The position numbers and the translations under genes are program-made. Of a DNA stretch of 64,000 bases, positions 22,216 to 33,356 are shown one piece after another (position 1 is the stretch's first letter; every line of letters begins with the position of its first letter). Source of the stretch: Streptomyces sp. SPB162 (GTDB taxonomy: Bacteria; Actinomycetota; Actinomycetes; Streptomycetales; Streptomycetaceae); contig NZ_JAQFII010000001.1 of NCBI RefSeq assembly GCF_029504575.1, positions 5,959,001-6,023,000 of the forward strand. The letters are read 5' to 3'. The notes below the pieces were generated by a model. That model searched no databases. It had not been told where the DNA came from and saw only the letters and a list, made by a program, of their open reading frames with translations.

Positions 22216-23958
22216 ATGACCAAGCGCACCCAACTCGCCCTGTCCACCGCCCTTCTGGCGTCCCTCGCCCTCGGTATCGCGGGCTGTTCCGGCGACGCGA
22301 AGGCCGGACCGAGTGGGGGGAAGAACCCGGCGGCGGCCAACGACGGGCAGGTCGTCGGCGGCGTCCCGGTCAAGGGCGGCACCCTCACCGTCCTGTCCAA
22401 CCAGGACTTCTCGCACCTGGATCCGGCCCGCAACTGGACGATGCCGAACATGGACATGGGGATCCGGCTGCTCTACCGGACCCTGACCACCTTCAGGAGC
22501 GAGCCCGGCAAGGCGGGCAGTGAGGTCGTCCCCGACCTGGCCACCGACCTCGGCACCCCGAGCGGGGGCGGCAAGGTGTGGACCTTCACCCTCAAGAAGG
22601 GCCTGACGTACGAGGACGGCACCCCGATCACCGCCAAGGACGTCAAGTACAACGTCGAGCGCTCGTTCTCACCCGACCTCACCGGCGGCCCCGACTACGC
22701 CGCCCAGTACCTGGCCGACACCAAGGGCTACCAGGGCCCCCTGACGGGCAAGCACCTCAGCTCCATCGAGACGCCCGACGACCTCACCATCGTCTTCAGG
22801 CTCAAGCGTCCGGTCGCCGAGTTCGCTTCCACGGTCACGCTGCCCACCTTCTCGCCCGTGCCGCAGGCCCGGGAGAAGGGCGCGCAGTACGACGCCCGGC
22901 CGTTCTCCTCCGGCCCGTACAAGATCGACAGCTATGACCGGGGCAAGAAGCTGGTCCTGGTCCGCAACACCCACTGGGACGCCGCCACCGACACCGTGCG
23001 CAAGGCGTACCCGGACCGCTTCGTCTTCGTCCAGGGGCTCAAGGGCGGCCAGGTCGACGACCGTGTCATCGCCTCCGCCGGCGGCGACGCCTCCACGATC
23101 GAGTGGGCCAACATGCGGCCCGAGAGCGCGCCCAAGGTGCTGCCCAAGGCCGACGTCAAGCGCCGGCTGATCGCCGAGTCCAACGGCTGCACCGTGATGC
23201 TGCAACTCAACACCGGCAAGGCCCCGTTCAACGACCCGAAAGTCCGCGAGGCCATGCAGTACGCGGTCGACAAGTCGTCATTGCTGACGGCGTCCGGCGG
23301 CCCCGCGCTCAACGACATCGCCACCGCCTACCTGCCCCCGGGCCTTACCGGTTCCCAGCAGGCCGACACCCTGAAGATCGCGCCGGCCGGCGATGTCGCC
23401 AGGGCGAAGGAACTGCTGAAGGCGGCCGGCAAGGACGGCGGCTTCCGCGCCACCTTCACCGTCTCCACCGGCGACAAAACCAGGGCCGAGGCGATCCAGC
23501 AGGGCCTGTCGCGGGTCGGGGTCGCGGTCACCGTCAACACCGTCGACCCGTCCGCCTACTACGAGTCGATCGGTGACATCAAGAGCGCGCCCGACATGGT
23601 GATGGCGGGCTGGTGCCCCGACTACCCGTCGGGCTCCACGTTCCTGCCCTTCGTCTTCGACGGCCGCACCATCAGGGACAAGGGCAACCAGGGCAACTAC
23701 TCCCAGTTCCGCGACGACGCGGTCATGAAGCGCATGGACGAGATCGCCGCGATGTCCGACGCGGCCCAGGCCAACCAGGCCTGGATCGACCTCGACGCGC
23801 AGATCATGGCCAAGTCCCCGGCCGTCCCGCTGATGCTGGAGCGCAAGCCCCTGCTGGTCGGCACCAACATCGCGGGCGCCTTCGGCCACCCCGTGTGGTC
23901 GGGCCAGCTCGACTACGCGGCCATCGGCCTCAAGGACCCGTCCAAGAGCCAGGGCTGA
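22216..23958 (+). CDS. ABC transporter substrate-binding lipoprotein (peptide/opine type, SBP_bac_5)
   Basis: A 580-residue extracytoplasmic solute receptor. The signal peptide ends in the lipobox GIAGCSGD, so it should be lipidated at Cys ~24. Family-5 features follow: GGTLTVLSNQDFSHLDPARNW, then VPDLATDLG, TFTLKKGLTYEDGTPITAKDV and the late segment FNDPKVREAMQYAVDKSSL. It is the first gene of a five-gene importer operon. The ATG at 22216 has CGGAG upstream. Family-5 proteins bind peptides and peptide-like ligands; with a proline aminopeptidase and hydroxyproline enzymes alongside, a (hydroxy)proline-containing peptide is likely. Confidence 0.92.
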   Translation: MTKRTQLALSTALLASLALGIAGCSGDAKAGPSGGKNPAAANDGQVVGGVPVKGGTLTVLSNQDFSHLDPARNWTMPNMDMGIRLLYRTLTTFRSEPGKAGSEVVPDLATDLGTPSGGGKVWTFTLKKGLTYEDGTPITAKDVKYNVERSFSPDLTGGPDYAAQYLADTKGYQGPLTGKHLSSIETPDDLTIVFRLKRPVAEFASTVTLPTFSPVPQAREKGAQYDARPFSSGPYKIDSYDRGKKLVLVRNTHWDAATDTVRKAYPDRFVFVQGLKGGQVDDRVIASAGGDASTIEWANMRPESAPKVLPKADVKRRLIAESNGCTVMLQLNTGKAPFNDPKVREAMQYAVDKSSLLTASGGPALNDIATAYLPPGLTGSQQADTLKIAPAGDVARAKELLKAAGKDGGFRATFTVSTGDKTRAEAIQQGLSRVGVAVTVNTVDPSAYYESIGDIKSAPDMVMAGWCPDYPSGSTFLPFVFDGRTIRDKGNQGNYSQFRDDAVMKRMDEIAAMSDAAQANQAWIDLDAQIMAKSPAVPLMLERKPLLVGTNIAGAFGHPVWSGQLDYAAIGLKDPSKSQG

Positions 23959-23971
23959 GGGGCGCACGGCG

Positions 23972-24943
23972 ATGGCCACCCTCACCGTGCCCGAACGGGT
24001 ACCTCCTCCTGATGCCGCGCGGCGACCCGCACGGCGGGACACCACCGCGGCCGGGCCGTGGCGGCTCGCCTGGCGGCAGCTGCGCCGCCGGCCGGCCGGC
24101 CGCTTCGGCCTGGTGGTCGTGGCGCTGCTCGTCGTGATGGCCGCCGCGGCGCCGCTGCTCAGCGCGCTCGGCGGCTGGTCGCCCACCGAGTTCGACCAGA
24201 CCGCCGTCGACCCCTACCTCGGCGGACTGCCGCTCGGAACGTTCGGCGGCATCGGCCCCGACCACTGGCTGGGCGTCGAACCCGTCACCGGCCGCGACCT
24301 GTTCGCCCGGGTCGTCAACGGCGCGCAGGTCTCCCTGCTGATCTCGCTGAGCGCCACGGCGGTGGTCGTCGTCGCGGGCACCGCCACCGGGATCGCCGCC
24401 GGCTACTTCGGCGGCCGCATCGACGCCGTGCTCAGCCGCCTGATGGACCTGACGATGTCCTTCCCGTCCCTGATCTTCATGATCGCGATGATGTCGGTGG
24501 CCCAGGACGTCAACCGGATCCTCCTGATGACCGCCGTCATCGGGGTCTTCGGCTGGCCCGGCATCGCCCGCGTCGTCCGCGGCGAGACGCTCTCGGTCAA
24601 GCACCGCGAGTACGTCGAGGCCGCCCGGGTCGGCGGTTCCGGCGCCTGGCGCATCCTGGGCCGGGAGATCCTGCCCAACGTCGCCGGGCCGATCATCGCG
24701 TACACCACCCTGCTCATCCCCGGGATGATCAGCACCGAGGCCGCCCTCAGTTACCTGGGCGTCGGCGTCCGCCCGCCCACGCCCTCCTGGGGCCAGATGA
24801 TCGCCGACAGCGTCGCGTTCTACGAGACCGACCCGATGTACTTCGTCATCCCCAGCCTCTTCCTCTTCCTGGCCGTCCTCGCCTTCACCCTCCTCGGCGA
24901 CGCGCTGCGCGACATCCTCGATCCCCGGGGAGGCCGCGGGTGA
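23972..24943 (+). CDS. ABC transporter permease (DppC-like)
   Basis: A 323-residue inner-membrane permease of the oligopeptide/dipeptide importer type. The N-terminal ~45 residues are cytoplasmic and Arg/Pro rich, followed by one TM and, after a periplasmic-type loop containing LGVEPVTGRDLFARVVNG, five more predicted TM segments. The EAA loop for ATPase docking is YVEAARVGGSGAWRILGREI. It lies 13 bases after the binding-protein gene and overlaps the next permease gene by four bases (GTGA). Confidence 0.92.
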   Translation: MATLTVPERVPPPDAARRPARRDTTAAGPWRLAWRQLRRRPAGRFGLVVVALLVVMAAAAPLLSALGGWSPTEFDQTAVDPYLGGLPLGTFGGIGPDHWLGVEPVTGRDLFARVVNGAQVSLLISLSATAVVVVAGTATGIAAGYFGGRIDAVLSRLMDLTMSFPSLIFMIAMMSVAQDVNRILLMTAVIGVFGWPGIARVVRGETLSVKHREYVEAARVGGSGAWRILGREILPNVAGPIIAYTTLLIPGMISTEAALSYLGVGVRPPTPSWGQMIADSVAFYETDPMYFVIPSLFLFLAVLAFTLLGDALRDILDPRGGRG

Positions 24944-25926
24944 TCGTCTACCTCGCCCGCCGGCTCGCCGGGGTCGCCGGCGTGCTCTTCGCCATCTCCG
25001 CCATCACCTTCACCATCTTCTACGTCCTGCCCTCCGACCCGGCGGCCGCCGCCTGCGGTAAGAGCTGCAGCCCCGAACGCCTCGAACTCGTCCGGCACTC
25101 CATGGGCCTGGACCAGCCGCTCTGGCGGCAGTTCGGCGACTTCCTCACCGGCATCTTCTCCGGACGCACCCTGGGGGAGGGGCCGCACGCGCTGCGCTGC
25201 GGTTTCCCGTGCTTCGGCTACAGCTACGAGAACTCCGTCCCGGTCTGGGACCTGCTGATGGACCGGCTGCCGGTCTCGGTCTCGCTCGCCGTCGGCGCGG
25301 CCGTGCTGTGGCTGCTGCTCGGCCTCGGCGCGGGCGTCACGGCCGCGCTGCGCAAGGACACCCTCGTCGACCGCACCCTGATGGTCGGTGCGGTCGCGGC
25401 GGCCTCCATGCCGGTCTACTTCACCTCGGTGATGCTGATCTACGGCGTGATCAGGATCGCCGGCCTGCTGCCGTACCCCACCTACACCGACCTCACCGCC
25501 GACCCGCTCGACTGGGCCTCCAACCTGATCCTGCCCTGGCTGGCGCTGGCCCTGCTCTACGCCGCCATGTACGCCCGGCAGAGCCGCAGTTCGATGATCG
25601 AGGCGATGGCGGAGCCGTACATCCGCACCGCTCGGGCGAAGGGCATGCCGGAGCGCACCGTCATCGTCAAGCACGGGCTGCGCTCCGGGATGACGCCCAT
25701 CCTCACCCTGTTCGGGATGGACCTCGGCGGTCTGCTGGCCGGCGCCGTCATCACCGAGTCCATCTTCGGGCTGCCCGGGGTCGGACGGCTCTTCTACGAC
25801 GGTCTCGTCCGCTCCGACCAGCCCGTCATCCTCGGCGTCACGCTGCTGGCGGCGTTCTTCATCGTCATCGCCAACCTGGCCGTGGACCTCCTCTACGCCT
25901 TCGTCGATCCGCGAGTGAGGTACTGA
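24940..25926 (+). CDS. ABC transporter permease (DppB-like)
   Basis: A 328-residue permease starting MIVYLARRLAGVAGVLFAISAITFTIFYVLP in the order typical of DppB, with six predicted TM segments and the EAA-type loop YIRTARAKGMPERTVIVKHG. It overlaps the upstream permease gene by four bases and the downstream ATPase gene by one (TGATG). A GGGGAGG precedes the GTG start. A cysteine-containing insert (ACGKSC and LRCGFPCFGYSYEN) in the first extracytoplasmic loop is a mild oddity. Permease order (C before B) is reversed relative to the enterobacterial dpp operon. Confidence 0.92.
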   Translation: MIVYLARRLAGVAGVLFAISAITFTIFYVLPSDPAAAACGKSCSPERLELVRHSMGLDQPLWRQFGDFLTGIFSGRTLGEGPHALRCGFPCFGYSYENSVPVWDLLMDRLPVSVSLAVGAAVLWLLLGLGAGVTAALRKDTLVDRTLMVGAVAAASMPVYFTSVMLIYGVIRIAGLLPYPTYTDLTADPLDWASNLILPWLALALLYAAMYARQSRSSMIEAMAEPYIRTARAKGMPERTVIVKHGLRSGMTPILTLFGMDLGGLLAGAVITESIFGLPGVGRLFYDGLVRSDQPVILGVTLLAAFFIVIANLAVDLLYAFVDPRVRY

Positions 25927-26983
25927 TGGCCGCGCCAGGCCCGCTGCTCGAAGTCCGCGACCTCCAGGTCACCTTCCCCACCCCGGCGGGCCCGGTCCGC
26001 GCCGTCGACGGCATCGGCTTCACCGTTGAAGCGGGCCGCACGCTGGGCATCGTCGGCGAGTCGGGCTCCGGGAAGTCCGTCACGTCACTGGCCGTCATGG
26101 GCCTGCACCGAGGCGCGGCCGTGAGCGGGTCCATCGCGCTCGACGGCCGGGAGCTCACCGCGCTGCCCGACCGCGAGCTGAACCGGCTGCGCGGCCGCCG
26201 GATGGCGATGATCTTCCAGGATCCGCTGTCCAGCCTGCACCCCTACTACACGGTCGGCGAGCAGGTGGCCGAGCACTACCGGGTGCACTTCAAGGCGAGT
26301 CGCGCGGTCGGCCGGCGGCGGGCCGTCGAGATGCTCGGCGAGGTCGGCATCCCGGAGCCGGCCCGCCGGGCGGCGGACCACCCGCACCAGTTCTCCGGCG
26401 GCATGCGCCAGCGCGTCATGATCGCCATGGCGCTGGCCTGCGAACCGGACCTGCTGATCGCGGACGAGCCGACGACCGCGCTCGACGTCACCGTGCAGGC
26501 GCAGATCCTCGAACTCATCGCCCGCATCCAGGCCGACCGCGGCCTCGGCGTCGTGATGATCACCCATGACCTGGGCGTCGTCGCCCGCGTCGCCCACGAG
26601 GTGCTGGTCATGTACGGCGGCCGGGCCGCCGAACAGGCGCCGGTCGAACGCCTGTTCACCGCGCCCGCGCACCCGTACACCCGCGGCCTGCTCGACTCGC
26701 TGCCCCGGCTCGACGACACCGACGACGCGCCGCTGCGCGCCATCCCGGGCAGCCCGCCCTCGCTGCTCGCGCCACCGCCCGGCTGCCCGTACCTGCCGCG
26801 CTGCCCGCGGGCGGCGGCCGGGAGCGCCGCGGAACGGGACCGGTGCGCCGCGGAGCGTCCGGCCTTCGGCCCCGGGGATCCGGCGACCGACGGGCAGCGG
26901 GTGGCCTGCCACTTCCCCCTGGACGCGGTCGCCCCGTCCGGCCGGACGTCCGCCCCGCCCGTTCCCGCCGCGGAAGGATCACG

Positions 26984-26987
<4 letters not shown>
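25926..26987 (+). CDS. ABC transporter ATP-binding protein (DppD-like)
   Basis: A 353-residue ATPase with Walker A GESGSGKS, Q-loop MIFQDPLSSLHP, signature QFSGGMRQR, Walker B LLIADEPTTALD and the switch histidine in VMITHDLG. The C-terminal oligo/dipeptide-transport extension includes GCPYLPRCPRA and a CHFPL ending, as in DppD/OppD. It energises the importer formed with the two upstream permeases. The ATG overlaps the permease stop by one base; the stop overlaps the next ATPase gene by four. Confidence 0.93.
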
Positions 26988-28018
<1,031 letters not shown>

Positions 28019-28026
28019 CACGACGA

Positions 28027-28072
28027 CCGAGGCCGCCCCGGACCCGCGAGCACGGGGCCGGGGCGGCCTCGG
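28027..28072 (+). terminator. terminator of the peptide ABC operon
   Basis: A perfect 15-bp inverted repeat (CCGAGGCCGCCCCGG and its complement) with a 16-base loop begins 9 bases after the last stop codon. Confidence 0.85.
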
Positions 28073-28253
28073 GTCCGGCACCCGCGGGGGAGCGGACGGT
28101 CGCGGCGGCGCCGCGCGCGTTCATCGCCGGGTTTCCGAGAAATCCCGAGCGGAAAGGACCGCCCTTTACCCAGGGCGTCGGGTGCGTGATGCTGACCGGC
28201 GTCGGAGAATGATCGACACGGCAGGGCCGGTCGGTGCAGAGGGGGAGGCCGCG

Positions 28254-31200
28254 GTGGTCCGCGTAGTGCTGCTGGGACCGGTTCAGGTGTACGGCGATGA
28301 CGGGACACCGGTCGAGGTGGGCGGCGTTCGGCTGCGCATGCTCCTCGCCAGGCTCGCCCTTGAAGAGGGCCGGACGGTCTTCGCCGACTCGCTCGTCGAC
28401 GGCCTGTGGGGTGAGGAGCCGCCCGCCGAGGCGGCCAACGCGCTGCAGGCGCTGGTGTCCCGGCTGCGCAGGGCGTTGCGCGGGTCCGCCGCGCTGGAGT
28501 CCGCATCCGGCGGCTACCGGCTCGCGGTGCAGCCCGAGGAGGTGGACGTCCACCACTTCGAGGAGCTGGCCGCCCGGGGCAGGCGGGCGCTGGCGGCCGG
28601 CCGGCCCGACGAGGCGGCCGCGCTGCTGCGAACGGCGCTCGGGCTGTGGCGGGGGGCGGCGCTCGCCGACGTCCTGGACGCCCCGTTCGCCGGGCCCGTC
28701 GCGACCCGGCTCGACGCTCTGCGGATCGCGGCGACCGAGGACCGCTGCGACGCCGAGCTGCGGCTCGGGCGGTTCGGAGAGGTGCTGGCCGACCTCGAAG
28801 CGGCCGGTGCCGAGCGGCCGTTGAGCGAGCGGGTCGCCGGGCTGCGGATGCGGGCGCTGTCCGCGGCCGGACGGCAGTCCGACGCGCTCGCGGTGTACGA
28901 GGCGATACGCGGGCGGCTCGGCGACGAACTCGGTGTCGATCCGACGGCCGAACTGCGCGAGATCCATCTGGAGCTGCTGCGGGGCGAGCTGGCGTCGCCC
29001 GCCGAGCGGGCCGAGGCCGCCCCGAGCCGCCTTCCGGCCCGGCTGACGAGCTTCGTCGGACGCGACGGCGAACTGGAAGGACTCGCGGGCCAGTTGGAAC
29101 GCGGCCGGCTCGTCACCATCGTCGGCCCCGGTGGGGCGGGCAAGACCCGGCTCTCCCTCGAAGCGGCCACCCGGGACCGCGCGCACGCGCGCGGCCGGGT
29201 CTGGTTCGTGCCGCTCGCCGGTGTGAGCGCGCCGGACCAGCTGGCCGACGCGGTACTCGGCGCCCTCAGTTCCACCGACGGCGGCCTCTACGACGCCGGC
29301 CAGGGGCAGCGGGCCACCCCGGTCGAGCGTATGGCCGGACTCCTCGGCAGTGGCGACGCCCTGCTCCTGCTCGACAACTGCGAGCACCTCGTCGAGGCGG
29401 CCGCCGAACTCACCGCCGAATTGCTCGACCAGCTGCCGGAACTGCGGATCCTCGCCACCAGCCGGGAGGCCCTCGCCATCACCGGCGAGTCCCTGTGCCA
29501 TCTCGGCCCCCTCGACATACCGATGGGAGCGCCGGAGCCCGCCGAGGCCGCGCAGTCGCCCGCCGTCCGCCTCTTCGTCGACCGGGCCGCCGGAGTGCGG
29601 CCGGACTTCACGCTCGACGACTCGACCCTCGACGCCGTGGTCGAGATCTGCCGGCGGCTCGACGGGATGCCGCTCGCCCTCGAGCTGGCCGCGGCGAAGC
29701 TCCGTTCGATGAACGTCGAGCAGATCGCGCGCCGCCTCGACGACCGCTTCCGCCTGCTCGCCTCGGGCAGCCGCACCGCCCTGCCCCGCCAGCGCACCCT
29801 GCTCGCGCTCGTCGAGTGGAGCTGGGACCTGCTCGACGAACCCGAGCGGATCCTCGCCCGCAGACTGTCGGTGTTCCCGGGCGGCGCGACCGTCCCCGCG
29901 CTGGAAGCGGTCTGCGCGGACCCGGCGCTCCCAGCCGCCGACGTCCCGTACGTCCTGGACGCACTGGTCGAGAAGTCGCTGGTCCACACCGGCGAAGGGG
30001 TGGGCGAGCCGCGCTACCGGATGCTGGAGACGGTCCGCGCGTACGCGGCGCGGCAGCTCGCCGACGCCGAACCCGGAGACGCCGTCACCCGGCGCTTCGC
30101 CGTGTACTTCCTGGCCCTCGCGGAAGAACACGAGCCCCGCCTGCGGACCCGCGAGCAGCTGCGCGCGATCGAGGTCTTCGACGCCGAGCACGACAACCTC
30201 GTCCTCGCGCTGCGCTCGCTCGCCGACGCCCGGGACAGGGACCAGGCCGCGCGTTTCGCCGGGGCGATGTTCTGGTACTGGGGGATCCGGGGGATGAGCA
30301 CCCGGCTCGACACGTACCTGGCGGAGGCCGCCGATCCGGACCCCGTACGAGCGGTGGGCGGCGAACGTCCCCCCACGGACGGCGAATCGGCGACGGCGCG
30401 TGAGTTCCACCCGGCTCTCCTGCTCCTGCGGATGTCCCGGGTCTCCTTCCCGCGCGCGTCGGGACCGGACGGAACCGCGGACCAGGACCCCTTCCTGTCG
30501 CCCGACCCCTGGGTCCGGGCCGGCGCCCACCTGGCCCGGGACTTCGCCCTCACGGAACAGGGGGACCTGGTCACCGGCGCCGCCTCCCGGATCGAGGCCC
30601 TGCGCGGCTTCGAGGAGGTGGGCGACCGGTGGGGGCTGGTGATGAGCCTGTTCCCGATCGGCCGCGATCACTCCCTGCGAGGCGAGTACCCGCAGGCCAT
30701 CGCCACATTCGAGCGGACGGTGGCCCTCAGCTCCGAACTCGGCACCGAGGACTACCTCTACCTCAGCAAGGCCAGACTCGCCCGCGAACGCCGGCGCAGC
30801 GGCGACCTGGAAGGCGCCTTCCGCGATCTGCACGCCGCACACCGGCAGGCCCGCGAGCGCGGACAGCTCCGACTGGAGGCCAACATCCTCGTGGGTCTGG
30901 CGAATGTGCACCGCCGGGCCGGTGATCTGGCGCGGTCCGACGCGACGCTCGACCGGCTCGAAGCGCTGAGCGCCCGGCGGCCGTCCCTGCGGGGGCTGGC
31001 CCGCGACCTGATCGTCAGCACCCGCGTCGAGAACCGTCTCGCCGAGGGTGACGCCGTACGGGCCAGGGCGCTGCTGCCGGAGGCGGCCGGCGCCCTGTTC
31101 GGCCAGGGCGCGGGCGCCGCGCTCGCCTGGGTGGCGGAACTGCTGGGCGGGCTGCGGACACTCGAAGGGGCTCCGGAAGAGGGTGCCAGGTCGCTCGGCA

Positions 31201-31388
31201 TGAGCCAGGTGATGCGCGGCGCCTTCGACCGGGGCGAGCCGGAGTGGCGCGAGCTGATCGACCGCATCGTGGCGACGCTGGGCGAGGCCCGCTTCGAGAA
31301 GGCGTACGAGGAGGGGGCCGCGTACTCCCGCGAGGACGCGCTGCGCTGGCTGGAGTCGGAGACCCTGCGGGCGGTGCCGCGGAGCTGA
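28254..31388 (+). CDS. AfsR/SARP-type regulator: winged helix-BTAD-NB-ARC ATPase-TPR
   Basis: A 1,044-residue (from GTG 28254) multidomain transcription activator. Domains in order: OmpR-like DNA-binding (RVVLLGPVQVYGDDG to SGGYRLAV, ~1-95), bacterial activation domain (~100-245, ending DPTAELREIHLELL), STAND ATPase with Walker A IVGPGGAGKTRL (~residue 289) and Walker B LLLLDNCEH, then a winged-helix/TPR region to the C-terminus. Such proteins switch on antibiotic or other secondary pathways. GTG 28254 is preferred because GGGGGAGG lies five bases upstream; an ATG at 28209 would add 15 residues but has its GGAG only one base away. The target is unknown, since no biosynthetic genes adjoin it. 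Confidence 0.88.
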   Translation: MVRVVLLGPVQVYGDDGTPVEVGGVRLRMLLARLALEEGRTVFADSLVDGLWGEEPPAEAANALQALVSRLRRALRGSAALESASGGYRLAVQPEEVDVHHFEELAARGRRALAAGRPDEAAALLRTALGLWRGAALADVLDAPFAGPVATRLDALRIAATEDRCDAELRLGRFGEVLADLEAAGAERPLSERVAGLRMRALSAAGRQSDALAVYEAIRGRLGDELGVDPTAELREIHLELLRGELASPAERAEAAPSRLPARLTSFVGRDGELEGLAGQLERGRLVTIVGPGGAGKTRLSLEAATRDRAHARGRVWFVPLAGVSAPDQLADAVLGALSSTDGGLYDAGQGQRATPVERMAGLLGSGDALLLLDNCEHLVEAAAELTAELLDQLPELRILATSREALAITGESLCHLGPLDIPMGAPEPAEAAQSPAVRLFVDRAAGVRPDFTLDDSTLDAVVEICRRLDGMPLALELAAAKLRSMNVEQIARRLDDRFRLLASGSRTALPRQRTLLALVEWSWDLLDEPERILARRLSVFPGGATVPALEAVCADPALPAADVPYVLDALVEKSLVHTGEGVGEPRYRMLETVRAYAARQLADAEPGDAVTRRFAVYFLALAEEHEPRLRTREQLRAIEVFDAEHDNLVLALRSLADARDRDQAARFAGAMFWYWGIRGMSTRLDTYLAEAADPDPVRAVGGERPPTDGESATAREFHPALLLLRMSRVSFPRASGPDGTADQDPFLSPDPWVRAGAHLARDFALTEQGDLVTGAASRIEALRGFEEVGDRWGLVMSLFPIGRDHSLRGEYPQAIATFERTVALSSELGTEDYLYLSKARLARERRRSGDLEGAFRDLHAAHRQARERGQLRLEANILVGLANVHRRAGDLARSDATLDRLEALSARRPSLRGLARDLIVSTRVENRLAEGDAVRARALLPEAAGALFGQGAGAALAWVAELLGGLRTLEGAPEEGARSLGMSQVMRGAFDRGEPEWRELIDRIVATLGEARFEKAYEEGAAYSREDALRWLESETLRAVPRS

Positions 31389-31391
31389 CGG

Positions 31392-31450
31392 CCCCGCCTG
31401 GTCATGCGGACGACCGGGCGGGGTCCGCGCACCCCCGTGGTGCGGACTCC
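31392..31450. terminator. paired hairpins between convergent genes
   Basis: CCCCGCCTGGTC/GACCGGGCGGGG (11 of 12 pairs) is followed by a second stem (GTCCGCGCACC/GGTGCGGAC with a bulge) between the SARP-type gene and the convergent exporter permease. Confidence 0.7.
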
Positions 31451-31476
31451 GCCCGGCCGGGCTCGTCACCGGAGGA

Positions 31477-32292
31477 TCATCCGGCGTTCTTGCGGTAGGC
31501 CCGCATGGCCAGCGGGAAGAAGACCACGATCACACCGGCCATCCAGGCGAGGCTGCCGAGCAGCGAGTGGGCGACCGGGCCGCCGTTGAGCAGGCCGCGG
31601 ACCGCGTCGGCCACCAGCGAGACGGGGTTGACGTCGGACCAGGCCTGGAGCCAGCCCGCCATCTTGTTGTCGGAGACGAAGACGTTGCTGGCGAAGGTGA
31701 GCGGCAGGATGAGGATGGTCATCAGCCCCTGCACGGAGGTGGGGTTCTTGATCAGCATGCCGAGGAAGACCGAGATCCACGAGAAGCTCAGAGCGAAGCC
31801 GATGAGCAGGCCGAACGCGGCGAGCGAGGCGACCGGGTTGTTCTCGACGCGGTATCCCATGACCAGGGCGAGGACGACCAGGGTGCCCAGGCAGGCGACA
31901 TAGCGGACGATGTCGGCGAGGACGGCGCCGATCAGAGGACTGGAGCGGGCGATCGGCATGCTGCGGAACCGGTCGAAGATCCCCGTGCCGGCGTCCGCGC
32001 TGAGCGAGGCGCCCACACCGATGCTGGCCTGGAAGACGGCCATGACCATGACGCCCGGGGTGACGTGCTGCAGATAGCCGTGGGTGTCGCCGCCGGACAT
32101 GGCGTCCCCGAACAGGTAGATGAACATCAGCAGGCTGATGATCGGCGTGAGGATCACGTCGACCAGCTGCATCGGGGACTTCATGAACTTGGTGACGCCG
32201 CGGCCGGCGAGGGCGAGGCTGTGCTGGGCGGTCTGCGCGAGGCCGATACGGCCGGCGAGTTCGGCGGGGGCGCTGAGGGGCTGGGTGCTCAT
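31477..32292 (-). CDS. ABC-2 type exporter permease (DrrB-like)
   Basis: A 271-residue permease with six predicted TM helices; the ABC-2 signature region MTILILPLTFASNVFVS with downstream NPVSLVADAVRGLLNGG is clear. The N-terminal ~30 residues are cytoplasmic. With the ATPase gene 47 bases upstream in the same direction it forms a DrrAB-type exporter, a class used for daunorubicin and many other amphiphilic compounds. The substrate is unknown. The ATG is supported by GAGAGGACCCCGTC just upstream. Confidence 0.92.
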   Translation of the reverse strand: MSTQPLSAPAELAGRIGLAQTAQHSLALAGRGVTKFMKSPMQLVDVILTPIISLLMFIYLFGDAMSGGDTHGYLQHVTPGVMVMAVFQASIGVGASLSADAGTGIFDRFRSMPIARSSPLIGAVLADIVRYVACLGTLVVLALVMGYRVENNPVASLAAFGLLIGFALSFSWISVFLGMLIKNPTSVQGLMTILILPLTFASNVFVSDNKMAGWLQAWSDVNPVSLVADAVRGLLNGGPVAHSLLGSLAWMAGVIVVFFPLAMRAYRKNAG

Positions 32293-32339
32293 GACGGGGT
32301 CCTCTCGGGACGGTGCGCGCGGAACGGGGGAGTCGGGGC

Positions 32340-33299
32340 TCAGACGGCGACGGGCTGTTCTTCGGCGACGGCGGGCGTGTGTCCGGTCAGGGCGAGGAAG
32401 ACCTCGTCGAGGCTGGGGAGCCGCAGGCCGAGCTCGTCGACGGTGATGCCGGCGCCGTCCAGACGGCGGGCGACCGCCGCGACGAGCAGCGGGTCGTCCG
32501 CCGGTACGGTCAGCACCCCGGAGTCCTGCGCGGGGGAGTGGCCGGACAACTCGGCGAGCAGTTGTGCCACCAGCGGCACATCGGCGGCCATGGCGGGCCG
32601 GACCTGGAGGATCTGGCCGCCGACGCGGCGCTTGAGCTCGCCCGGCCGGCCCTCGGCGACCTTGCGGCCCTTGTCGAAGACGGTGATGGAGTCGGCGAGC
32701 TGATCGGCCTCTTCGAGGTACTGCGTGGTCAGCAGCGCCGTGGACCCGTCCGCGACCAACCCCCTGATGACGTTCCAGACCTCCTGCCGGGCGTGCGGGT
32801 CCAGCCCGGTGGTGGGTTCGTCCAGGAAGAGCACCTGCGGCCGGCCGACCAGGGAGGCCGCCAGATCCAGGCGCCGCCGCATACCGCCGGAGAAGGTGGC
32901 GATCGGCTTGCGGGCGGCTTCGGAGAGGGAGAAGTTCTCCAGCAGCTCGGCGGCCCGCACCCTCGCGTCGCGCCGGGACAGTCCGAGCAGCCGCCCGATG
33001 AGCACCAGGTTCTCGGTGCCGGACAGGGTCTCGTCCACGGAGGCGAACTGGCCGGTGAGCCCGATCAACTGCCGGACCCTGACCGGGTCCTTCACGATGT
33101 CGTGGCCGCCGATGGTGGCGTGCCCGGCGTCGGGGCGCAGCAGCGTGGCCAGGATGCGCACGGTGGTGGTCTTGCCGGCGCCGTTGGGACCCAGGACGCC
33201 GACGACCCTGCCGGCCGGCACCTCCAGGTCGACGCCGTCCAGGGCGGTGAAGTCGCCGTACTTCTTGACCAGACCCTCGGCCCGGATCGCGTACCCCAT
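32340..33299 (-). CDS. ABC exporter ATP-binding protein (DrrA-like)
   Basis: A 319-residue ATPase of the daunorubicin-resistance type: Walker A GPNGAGKTTT, Q-loop LTGQFASVDE (characteristic of DrrA), signature TFSGGMRRR, Walker B LFLDEPTTGLD and a C-terminal DrrA domain ending in LPSLDEVFLALTGH. ATG 33299 has GAGGAG ~10 bases upstream; an in-frame TTG two codons earlier is less likely. The upstream region carries TGTCAG repeats that could bind a repressor, though no TetR or PadR gene is adjacent. Confidence 0.93.
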   Translation of the reverse strand: MGYAIRAEGLVKKYGDFTALDGVDLEVPAGRVVGVLGPNGAGKTTTVRILATLLRPDAGHATIGGHDIVKDPVRVRQLIGLTGQFASVDETLSGTENLVLIGRLLGLSRRDARVRAAELLENFSLSEAARKPIATFSGGMRRRLDLAASLVGRPQVLFLDEPTTGLDPHARQEVWNVIRGLVADGSTALLTTQYLEEADQLADSITVFDKGRKVAEGRPGELKRRVGGQILQVRPAMAADVPLVAQLLAELSGHSPAQDSGVLTVPADDPLLVAAVARRLDGAGITVDELGLRLPSLDEVFLALTGHTPAVAEEQPVAV

Positions 33300-33356
33300 G
33301 GTCAACCACTCCTCGTCAGGTCCTCGTTCTCGATGACCATGACGATGCCGAGCCGT